Shown: positions 27,370 through 33,884 of the stretch, piece after piece
Layout: each line of letters begins with the position of its first letter
Position numbering within the stretch: position 1 is the stretch's first letter
NCBI GenBank assembly: GCA_024637275.1
Contig: JAGXFS010000165.1
Span: 1 to 35,005 of the forward strand
Direction of reading: 5' to 3'
Source: Acidimicrobiia bacterium
Lineage (GTDB): Bacteria; Actinomycetota; Acidimicrobiia; Spongiisociales; JAENVV01
Length of the DNA: 35,005 bases
The notes under the pieces: generated by a model
Databases searched by the model: none
Seen by the model: the letters and a program-made list of their open reading frames with translations, nothing else
What the model was told of the DNA's origin: nothing
Position numbers and translations under genes: made by a program

Positions 27370-27482
27370 CGTCCGCAACGCTAGTGGGTCGAGTCGGAAA
27401 CAGACAGCACCTCGACCCTGGTCCTTGTCCGGATTATCTGTTGGTGTCGTAAGATGGGCGAGATGTCTGACTTAGGAACCGT

Positions 27483-28574
27483 ATGACCTCCGCGATGGAA
27501 CAATTGGCAGCTCAAGGACAGTCGGTGTGGCTCGACTACATCCGACGCGACATGCTCGAAAACGGCGACATGGCCGCCATGGTCGCCGATGGACTGCGGG
27601 GCATGACGTCGAACCCGTCGATCTTCGAGAAGGCCATTGCGGGCTCGAATCAATACGACGACGACATCGAACGCTTCGTGGCCATCAACCCCTCGGCGAC
27701 CCCGGTTGAAATCTTCGAACACCTCGCCATCGAAGACATCCAGGCGGCCGCCGATATTCTCGCTCCCGTCTATGAGCGCACCGACGGCGCTGACGGGTTC
27801 GTCAGCCTGGAAGTCTCCCCGACGCTCGCCAACGACACCGACGGCACCATCGCCGAAGCTCGGCGTCTGTGGGCGGCGGTGGGCCGACCCAACGTCATGA
27901 TCAAGGTTCCGGCCACCAAAGCTGGCATCCCGGCCATCGAGACGCTGATTGGCGAAAATATCAACGTCAACGTGACGCTCATGTTCTCCATGGATGATTA
28001 CGAAGCCGTCTCGCACGCCTACCTGCGAGGCATCGAAAAGGCGCCTGATCCTTCCCGGGTGGCGTCAGTTGCCAGTTTCTTTGTTTCCCGGGTCGATACC
28101 GCAGCCGACAATCAGTTGGCCGAGCTCGGCGATGTCGCTGCCCCGTTGCTTGGCATGGTCGCCATCGCCAACGCCAAAGTCACGTATCAGCGTTATCTCG
28201 AACTCTTCGGCGACGATTTCGAAGCTCAATGGGGCAAAGGTGCGTTCCCGCAGCGGCTGCTGTGGGCTTCGACCGGAACCAAGAACGCCGCCTACTCAGA
28301 TATCATGTATGTCGAGGGTTTGATCGGCCACAACACCGTCAACACGCTCCCGCCAGCCACCCTTGACGCCTTTGCCGACCACGGGTCGGCCGACGTTGCC
28401 GCCCTGGTGGAAGATGTCGACGATGCGCACTCGGTGCTCGAGCAGTTGACGGCGGTAGGGGTCGATCTCGATGCCATCACCGATCAGCTCCAGACCGACG
28501 GCGTCCAGGCGTTCATCGACGCCTTCGAAGGCCTGCTCGGAGCCATCGAGGAAAAGCGATCCGCCCTCGTATGA
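27483..28574 (+). CDS. tal: Transaldolase
   Basis: 363 residues from ATG 27483, the length of the longer actinobacterial/cyanobacterial class. MTSNPSIFEKAI near residue 41 is the family signature, and Lys141 in MIKVPATKAG is the Schiff-base lysine. It moves a dihydroxyacetone unit between sedoheptulose-7-phosphate and glyceraldehyde-3-phosphate in the non-oxidative pentose phosphate pathway. It lies just upstream of zwf on the same strand, a common actinobacterial arrangement (usually tkt-tal-zwf-opcA); tkt and opcA are not in this window. Confidence 0.97.
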   Translation: MTSAMEQLAAQGQSVWLDYIRRDMLENGDMAAMVADGLRGMTSNPSIFEKAIAGSNQYDDDIERFVAINPSATPVEIFEHLAIEDIQAAADILAPVYERTDGADGFVSLEVSPTLANDTDGTIAEARRLWAAVGRPNVMIKVPATKAGIPAIETLIGENINVNVTLMFSMDDYEAVSHAYLRGIEKAPDPSRVASVASFFVSRVDTAADNQLAELGDVAAPLLGMVAIANAKVTYQRYLELFGDDFEAQWGKGAFPQRLLWASTGTKNAAYSDIMYVEGLIGHNTVNTLPPATLDAFADHGSADVAALVEDVDDAHSVLEQLTAVGVDLDAITDQLQTDGVQAFIDAFEGLLGAIEEKRSALV

Positions 28575-28604
28575 GGAAACGCCGCTCCGTCGGTGTTCGA
28601 CCAG

Positions 28605-30044
28605 ATGTCCGATAGTCAGGCCGAGCCCCACCTTTTCGTGATCTTCGGAGCGACCGGTGATCTGGCGCGCCGCAAGCTGATTCCGGCGTTCTTCGAGCTC
28701 CAAAACCGTGAAGGCTTCGGCCGTCGCTCCGTAGTCCTTGGGGTTGGCCGCTCGCCGATGACCGACGACGAATATCGGACCCAAGCCTCGGAGGCGCTGG
28801 TCGCTGCCGGTCTCGACCCGGACGACGCCGGGAAATGGTGTGGTGCGTGTCTGCACTATCAGAGCACCGAGGATGGTTTCGAGACGCTGGCTGATCGGAT
28901 CCGATCAATCGAAGACGAACACTCACTGACCGCTGAGAACCGGGCGTTCTATCTGGCATTGCCGCCCCAGGTGTTCGAATCCACGGTCCAGGGCCTGGCC
29001 GACGCTGGACTGAATCGCAGTGCGGGCTGGACGAGGCTGGTAGTCGAAAAACCGTTTGGTCATGACCTGGCTTCGGCACGCGAACTGAACGCCCTGGTCC
29101 ATTCGGCGTTCGAGGAAGAGCAGATCTACCGGATCGACCATTACCTCGGCAAAGACACCGTCCAGAACCTGCTGGTGTTCCGGTTCGCCAACGCCCTGTT
29201 CGAAGGCGCCTGGAATCGGGATCGGATCGAAGAAGTCCAGATCACCGTCGCCGAATCGCTCGGGGTGGAAGGCCGGGTCGACTACTACGACGAGGCTGGG
29301 GCGCTGCGTGACATGGTTCAGTCGCACCTAACCCAACTGGTGACTCTGGTGGCCATGGAACCGCCAGTGAAGCTCGAAGCAGGCGCCATCCGGGACGAGA
29401 AGGTCAAAGTGCTTTCGTCGATCCGGCCGATCGATCCGGAGCGGGTCGTGTGGGGTCAGTATTCGGCGTCGCAGGTCGGGGAGGAGCGTATCCCTGGGTA
29501 CACCGATGACCTCGGTCAGGAGTCCTCGACCGAGACGTTCGTTGGCCTAGAACTTTTCGTCGACAACTGGCGATGGGAAGGCGTGCCGTTCCGGCTACGG
29601 ACCGGCAAACGACTGCCGGCCAAAACCACGTCGATCGCCATCGTGTTCAAAGAGGCCCCGATTTCGCTGTTCGGTCCCCAGCACGCCGGCCATGCCCAGT
29701 CGAATGTGTTGATGCTCACCATCCAACCCGACGAAGGCTTCGAGTTGTTCTTCGACGTCAAAGGACCGGGCGACAACGCGCCGCTCAAAACCGAGGCGTT
29801 CACCTTCTCCTACGCCGAAGCGTTCGGTGACCTACCCGACGCCTACGAGACGCTGCTCGGTGACATCATCGACGGCGACCAGACGCTGTTTGTGCGGGCC
29901 GATGAGGTGGAACGCTCGTGGGAAGTGTTCCAGAATCTGCTCGAAGTGCCTCATAAGCTGGCTGGTTACGCGGCCGGGATCGAATGGGGTCCGCCGGCGA
30001 CTGAAAACCTAACCGGCGAGCACGGCTGGCTAGAACAGGCTTAA
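28605..30044 (+). CDS. zwf: Glucose-6-phosphate dehydrogenase
   Basis: 479 residues from ATG 28605; GTG 28593 is an alternative that adds four residues, and neither has a strong ribosome site. The NADP-binding GATGDLARRK is at residues 15-24 and the active-site RIDHYLGKD at 176-184 (His179). It oxidises glucose-6-phosphate to the lactone and makes NADPH. NADPH from this step could feed lipid and thiol chemistry encoded nearby, but that link is inference. It starts 30 bases after tal and is likely co-transcribed. Confidence 0.97.
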   Translation: MSDSQAEPHLFVIFGATGDLARRKLIPAFFELQNREGFGRRSVVLGVGRSPMTDDEYRTQASEALVAAGLDPDDAGKWCGACLHYQSTEDGFETLADRIRSIEDEHSLTAENRAFYLALPPQVFESTVQGLADAGLNRSAGWTRLVVEKPFGHDLASARELNALVHSAFEEEQIYRIDHYLGKDTVQNLLVFRFANALFEGAWNRDRIEEVQITVAESLGVEGRVDYYDEAGALRDMVQSHLTQLVTLVAMEPPVKLEAGAIRDEKVKVLSSIRPIDPERVVWGQYSASQVGEERIPGYTDDLGQESSTETFVGLELFVDNWRWEGVPFRLRTGKRLPAKTTSIAIVFKEAPISLFGPQHAGHAQSNVLMLTIQPDEGFELFFDVKGPGDNAPLKTEAFTFSYAEAFGDLPDAYETLLGDIIDGDQTLFVRADEVERSWEVFQNLLEVPHKLAGYAAGIEWGPPATENLTGEHGWLEQA

Positions 30045-30089
30045 ACGAGCTGGGCCCGACCGATGTCGAGCCCAAGTCCACTCCTAGGC

Positions 30090-30329
30090 TCAAAAATCGA
30101 AGCAGCCCCAAACGCTGTCACAGACAGGCGCCTCCTCGACGGTTCCCTTGCAGTCAACGGAAGCCCAGGCGTTCTTCTCGGCGCCCTTGAGGCTCTTGTC
30201 CTGAGCAGCGATCTTCATCGAAGCAGCGAAGTCTTTGCCGGTGCAATCTGCGGGCTTGGCGAAGGCGGCCGGAGCGATGGCAGCAATCGATAGGGCGGAG
30301 GCCAGGGCCAGGGTTGCAATCTTGCGCAT
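30090..30329 (-). CDS. Small secreted cysteine-containing protein
   Basis: 79 residues from ATG 30329, chosen because GGGAG lies upstream at a suitable distance. A signal peptide ends near AAFA|KPADC. The mature part is about 50 residues with four cysteines (ADC, VDC, VCD, WGC), probably two disulfides, and ends in GCFDF. No family is recognised. It is divergent from the thioredoxin-like selenoprotein gene; a functional link such as oxidative folding is only inference. Confidence 0.7.
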   Translation of the reverse strand: MRKIATLALASALSIAAIAPAAFAKPADCTGKDFAASMKIAAQDKSLKGAEKNAWASVDCKGTVEEAPVCDSVWGCFDF

Positions 30330-30491
30330 TTCATCTCCCAAAGAGGTGGTTCAGTAAGTCAGTACTTGCTCTATCGGCAAAAGCCTGAAAAAACCTGAAC
30401 GCGCAGAGTGGTTTTTTTTCCGGAACTGTTGGAGAGCCGCCAATCCAGTCCGAAACGGAATGATCACCATCCGTCGTCGGTTGCAGTAGCC

Positions 30492-31040
30492 ATGGGACGA
30501 CTCACATGGATCAGCGCCGCCCTCGTACTGATCACCGCTTGCGGCGGTGGTGTTGCCGGTGATGGCGCCACCCTGCAGTACGGTCCCGCCACCGTTACGG
30601 GAACCGTCGAGAAGGTCGATGATGTGTTCTATGCACCCGATTTCACGGTCGTTTTGGCCGACGGGTCGACATTCGACACGGCCCAACTCGACACGCCGCT
30701 CTACATCATGTTCTGGGCCGAGTGGTGACCGTACTGTGCAAGGGAGTTGCCCTTGCTCGAAACGGTCTCGGCTGACTACGAAGGGCAAGTCACGTTCCTT
30801 GCCCTCGGTGGGAGCTCTCGACTCGACCTCCTCGGGGTTCGAGCCAACGAATGGATCCCGTCCGGGCGAATCGTCTGGGGATATGACGAAGAAGCGACCG
30901 TTTGGCAAGCCCTCGGCGTGTCCGGAACACCAACCACGCTCATGTTCACGCCCGATGGCGAAGTGATCGCCGGGTGGTCGGGCGAGCGGGGCGAAGCGTT
31001 CATGCGCGAACAGCTCGACGTCCTCATCGCCAGCAGCTGA
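30492..31040 (+). CDS. Selenocysteine-containing TlpA/thioredoxin-like lipoprotein (in-frame TGA decoded as Sec)
   Basis: 182 residues when TGA at 30726-30728 is read as selenocysteine. Lipobox ITAC with Cys17 follows a short signal sequence, then a TlpA/ResA-like start (APDF), and a thioredoxin active site reading FWAEW-U-PYC, with Sec79 and Cys82 in place of CxxC. The cis-proline is Pro147 in SGTPTT. The frame is intact on both sides of the TGA, both halves belong to one fold, and homologs carry Cys at that site. A hairpin with bacterial SECIS geometry begins at the TGA. The gene itself ends in a second TGA at 31038-31040. Standard callers would give two fragments ending at 30728 and starting near 30747. 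No strong ribosome site precedes ATG 30492. The host would need selA, selB, selC and selD, which are not in this window. Confidence 0.85.
30727..30767 (+). promoter_or_regulatory. Bacterial SECIS element of the selenoprotein mRNA
   Basis: Lower stem: 30727-30732 (GACCGT, which includes the last two bases of the TGA) pairs with 30762-30767. An internal loop of 5 bases on each side follows. Apical stem: GCAAGGG (30738-30744) pairs with CCCTTGC (30750-30756) around loop AGTTG. The loop begins 17 bases after the TGA and has G in its first two positions, as described for bacterial SECIS elements read by SelB. Confidence 0.8.
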
Positions 31041-31065
31041 AGCCAAAAGCCCCAGGTAGGGCCTA

Positions 31066-33282
31066 GTGGCTGGTACGTTGCTCTCGGTGAAACCAGCCTT
31101 CCTGATAGCCCTTCTGCTCCTTGTTGGTGCCTGCACGACCGAGGAGACGCGTCCCCAGGACACGGTCGCCCGAACCTGTGTGCTGCCGACCGATGGATCT
31201 CCTGCCCCGCATACGGGCTCGTGGGCGCCCCAACCGGACGCCGTGGACGGGTTGAGCCGGGTCGCCAGAATCGAAGGCACCGATCTGCTCCTGCAAACCG
31301 TTGGATCCGACGCGGCTTTTGTGGTTGGCGTCAATCTGGGCGCCACGGTTCCCAATCACGCCCCCGGCGAACTGGCCCTCGATCGTGAGGACTATCAGCG
31401 CTGGTTCCCGCAGATGGCGGCGATGGGGTTCCGGGCAGTCCGCATTTATACGATTCATCCGCCCGAGTTCTATGAGGAACTAGTCGCCTACAACACCGCC
31501 AATCCGGATGCTCCGCTGTACGTGATTCACGGGGTGTGGATTCCCGAGGAGGACTTTGTGAAGGGTCAGGACCTGCATGCGGTGAGTGTGGTTGCGGACA
31601 TGAAGGACGAGATCGACGACTCCATCGGGGCCGTCACCGGCACAATCACCATTCCCGATCAACCTGGCCACGCTTCGGGTACGTACACGGCCGACATCAC
31701 TCCCTGGTTGTACTCGTGGGCGGTCGGCGTCGAGTGGGACCCGGTGGCAACGCTCGCATCCGATCAAAAGAACCGCGGGATGAAGGCACGGACCGGTCAG
31801 TATTTCGCCAGTCTCGCCGGGGCAAGCCCCACCGAAATCTGGATTGGCGACATGCTCGACCATCTGGCGATTGGACTGGCCGAACGGGGTTTGACGATGC
31901 CTCTGTCGTTTGTGAACTGGCCGACCGCCGACCCGTTGGCGCATCCCGACGAGCCGATCGAACTTGAAGACAAGGTCGGCGTCGACGCCAACTTCGTGGC
32001 CGCCACTGATGCCTGGCCAGGCGGCTACTACGCCAGCTATCACGCCTATCCCTATTACCCGGACTTTGTTCGGTATCAGCCAGGTATTGCTGACTGCCAG
32101 TTCCGGGGAGGCGCCGACCCTTATGCGGGCTACCTGATTGCGTTGCGGGTCCACCATGCTGGGATGCCGGTGGTCGTCAATGAGTTCGGGGTTCCGTCGT
32201 CGGCCGGTTCGGCCCACTTTGGTCCCAAGGGTCGGGACCAGGGGGATCACTCCGAGCAAGAGATGATGGAAATGAACGCCGACATGCTCGACATGCTTTA
32301 TCAGCTCGGCTTCTCCGGTGGTTACGTCTTCGAATGGGTCGACGAGTGGTTCAAGTTCACCTGGAACACGATCGATTTTGAACTGCCCCGCAGCCGGCGG
32401 TCCCTGTGGATGAATCCGTGGACCAACGAAGCGCACTTCGGGATGGTGGCCGTCGAACCCGGGTTGGCGCCCGTGGTGATCATCGATGGCGACGACCAGG
32501 AGTGGAAAGAGAACGGCTCGCAGGTGATCCTCGAAAGCTCCAACGGGGTTCGGCAGGTCCGGGCACTCAAAGACGAGGGCTATCTCTATTTGCGACTGTT
32601 CATCGACGGGACCTATGCCTGGGATACCGATCCTGTGACCATCGGGTTTGATGTGCTCTTAGGGGGCTCTGATGGCCTGCCGTCGCGTCCGGACGCACCA
32701 GACGGCTCCGACTACGCCATCACGATCGGTCCCGGTGCTGAAGCCCAAGCATGGGTGCGGGCTTCGAACGACCAGTTCGTCATCCAGTACGGCGTCAACC
32801 TTGGCTACATCGAGGTCGACAAAGCCGATGTGGCCGAGGGAAGTGGGGTGTGGAACAAACATCGGCTCATCATCAACCGCCCCCAGACCATTCCGACCAC
32901 CGGCCAAAAGTTCCTCGCAGAGATCTTCGAGGCGGGAGCCCTCCGCTACGGCACATCGGACCCGACTGACCCGGAGTTCGATTCCCGGACCATGTGGGCC
33001 GACTCAGCCAGCGTCATTGAACTGCGGATCCCGTTCCAGGCGATCGGCATTGCGGACCCGTCGTCGCGTCAGGCGTATCGCATCGGATCTGACGGTGCCG
33101 TCACGACCGAAGATTTCGATCGGATCGGGATTGTCGTTGCGTTCCAAGATCAGTACCTCGAGACGTCCGGTTACTCGTGGGATCCATGGCAAGCTGCCGA
33201 CTCACACGAGCGGATCAAGGTTGGCGTCGAAGTGTTCACCGAAGTCGCCAATCGGATTCACGGAAAAAATTCTGGAAATTAG
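31066..33282 (+). CDS. Large lipoprotein with glycoside-hydrolase-like TIM barrel and CBM9-like C-terminus
   Basis: 738 residues from GTG 31066, which has an AGGTAGGG ribosome site; GTG 31087 is an alternative. The lipobox is VGAC with Cys23. Residues about 80-450 look like a glycosidase barrel: RAVRIYTIHPP early, YYASYHAYPYYP in the middle, and Glu373 in VVNEFGVPS as candidate nucleophile, then GGYVFEWVDEW. The last 250 residues form a beta-sandwich with an IDGDDQEW start and a GYLYLRLFIDG strand, like CBM9/DOMON sugar-binding modules. It is probably an extracellular enzyme acting on a glycan, possibly GH2/GH5-like (clan A). Its 5' end is 25 bases after the selenoprotein stop, so co-transcription is likely. 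The stop overlaps the whiB7 promoter. Confidence 0.82.
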   Translation: MAGTLLSVKPAFLIALLLLVGACTTEETRPQDTVARTCVLPTDGSPAPHTGSWAPQPDAVDGLSRVARIEGTDLLLQTVGSDAAFVVGVNLGATVPNHAPGELALDREDYQRWFPQMAAMGFRAVRIYTIHPPEFYEELVAYNTANPDAPLYVIHGVWIPEEDFVKGQDLHAVSVVADMKDEIDDSIGAVTGTITIPDQPGHASGTYTADITPWLYSWAVGVEWDPVATLASDQKNRGMKARTGQYFASLAGASPTEIWIGDMLDHLAIGLAERGLTMPLSFVNWPTADPLAHPDEPIELEDKVGVDANFVAATDAWPGGYYASYHAYPYYPDFVRYQPGIADCQFRGGADPYAGYLIALRVHHAGMPVVVNEFGVPSSAGSAHFGPKGRDQGDHSEQEMMEMNADMLDMLYQLGFSGGYVFEWVDEWFKFTWNTIDFELPRSRRSLWMNPWTNEAHFGMVAVEPGLAPVVIIDGDDQEWKENGSQVILESSNGVRQVRALKDEGYLYLRLFIDGTYAWDTDPVTIGFDVLLGGSDGLPSRPDAPDGSDYAITIGPGAEAQAWVRASNDQFVIQYGVNLGYIEVDKADVAEGSGVWNKHRLIINRPQTIPTTGQKFLAEIFEAGALRYGTSDPTDPEFDSRTMWADSASVIELRIPFQAIGIADPSSRQAYRIGSDGAVTTEDFDRIGIVVAFQDQYLETSGYSWDPWQAADSHERIKVGVEVFTEVANRIHGKNSGN

Positions 33283-33311
33283 CTTGACTCGGTGTCGGGC
33301 GATCCTATACG
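33276..33311 (+). promoter_or_regulatory. whiB7 promoter with AT-rich activator element
   Basis: AAATT (33276-33280) is followed by three bases and then -35 TTGACT (33284-33289), a 16-base spacer and -10 TATACG (33306-33311). WhiB7 acts with the principal sigma factor at promoters that have an AT-rich stretch just upstream of -35, bound by its AT-hook, so this fits autoactivation. The element overlaps the stop codon of the upstream gene. Confidence 0.7.
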
Positions 33312-33363
33312 GTACGTCCACGAGCTATTTCGCCAACGATTTGTAGGAAAGGAGCCGACCAAC

Positions 33364-33453
33364 ATGAACAAGATGATTCACACCGTTGCATCTTCCTTCG
33401 GGACCCTCGTCCCGACGGGCCTCAACGCGCTTGGGCGGCTCCACGCGTTGTAA
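33364..33453 (+). CDS. whiB7 leader peptide (uORF), 29 residues
   Basis: The ORF starts at ATG 33364, nine bases after AAAGGAG (33348-33354), the strongest ribosome site seen in this part of the window, and ends in TAA at 33451-33453. The peptide begins MNKMIHTVASS and ends LGRLHAL; no family is recognised. It sits between the promoter and the terminator of the whiB7 leader. In mycobacteria and streptomycetes, slow translation of such a uORF by antibiotics lets RNA polymerase read through. Codons 24-27 overlap the antiterminator strand, which fits that model. It is too short for most automatic annotation. Confidence 0.75.
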   Translation: MNKMIHTVASSFGTLVPTGLNALGRLHAL

Positions 33454-33482
33454 ACGTACACCTTTTCGTTGTAGGAGCCGCC
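33398..33482 (+). promoter_or_regulatory. whiB7 attenuator: alternative leader helices
   Basis: Three structures compete. Hairpin A: TCGGGAC (33398-33404) with GTCCCGA (33409-33415). Hairpin B: CAACGCG (33423-33429) with CGCGTTG (33444-33450). Antiterminator: GGCGGCTCC (33434-33442) with GGAGCCGCC (33474-33482), nine perfect pairs that use the 5' arm of the terminator and so exclude it. Ribosomes completing the uORF would cover 33434-33442 and favour termination. Confidence 0.7.
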
Positions 33483-33507
33483 GAAACATACCGGCGGCTT
33501 TTCTTTT
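33476..33507 (+). terminator. Intrinsic terminator in the whiB7 leader
   Basis: AGCCGCCG (33476-33483) pairs with CGGCGGCT (33492-33499) over an 8-base loop, then TTTCTTTT (33500-33507). It is a classical Rho-independent terminator placed after the uORF stop and 35 bases before the whiB7 start, so it acts as an attenuator rather than an operon end. Confidence 0.85.
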
Positions 33508-33541
33508 GGTTGGTTGTCGGTAAGACAGAGGGATAACCAAC

Positions 33542-33844
33542 ATGATCAACCTATATGAGCAAGGCCTTTGTGTACCTGGCGACGTAGCTGACCTGTTCTT
33601 CTCGGAGGATGTCCGGGATCTGGCGAAAGCTCAAGCCATCTGTGCGCAATGCTCGGTGCAGATCGAATGCCTGGAAATCGCCCTGGAAAACGGTGAGGAC
33701 TGGGGAGTGTGGGGTGGTGTCATCTTCTGGGATGGCCTGCCGTTCTATCGTCGGCGTGGTCGAGGACGACCCCGCAAAGACGACTCAGACGCTCCGATCG
33801 AAGCTGACCGTGAACAGCTTTGGCAGCTCGTCAAGTCCGCGTGA
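33542..33844 (+). CDS. whiB7: WhiB7-type transcriptional regulator
   Basis: 100 residues from ATG 33542, with AGGG nine bases upstream. Four cysteines for a [4Fe-4S] cluster are Cys10, Cys34, Cys37 and Cys43 (CxxC plus CxxxxxC). A GVWGG turn is at 55-59, and an AT-hook RGRGRPRK at 72-79. The C-terminal AT-hook is the hallmark of WhiB7 among WhiB proteins. WhiB7 binds the principal sigma factor and activates intrinsic antibiotic-resistance genes in response to translation stress. The leader with uORF and attenuator supports the same call. It converges on a principal-type sigma gene. Confidence 0.92.
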   Translation: MINLYEQGLCVPGDVADLFFSEDVRDLAKAQAICAQCSVQIECLEIALENGEDWGVWGGVIFWDGLPFYRRRGRGRPRKDDSDAPIEADREQLWQLVKSA

Positions 33845-33848
33845 ACCA

Positions 33849-33884
33849 CTGAAGCAGTTGCTTCAGCCGGCGAATAGTCGCCGG
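33849..33884. terminator. Two hairpins between convergent whiB7 and sigma genes
   Basis: CTGAAGCA (33849-33856) pairs with TGCTTCAG (33859-33866), with a nominal 2-base loop that would open to a slightly larger one. CCGGCGA (33867-33873) pairs with TCGCCGG (33878-33884). The first lies just after the whiB7 stop and spans the sigma stop; the second is within the last sigma codons. They probably serve as a compact two-way termination region. Confidence 0.5.

Noticed and set aside
30388-30419. Poly-A/poly-T inverted repeat as an intrinsic terminator
   Set aside because: The stem is nearly all A:T and lies between divergent genes, where no transcript needs to end; more likely AT-rich promoter DNA.
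30726-30728. TGA as a simple nonsense mutation or sequencing error in a thioredoxin gene
   Set aside because: Not excluded, but less likely: the frame is intact for 103 further codons, the TGA falls exactly on the catalytic Cys position, and a SECIS-like hairpin starts there.
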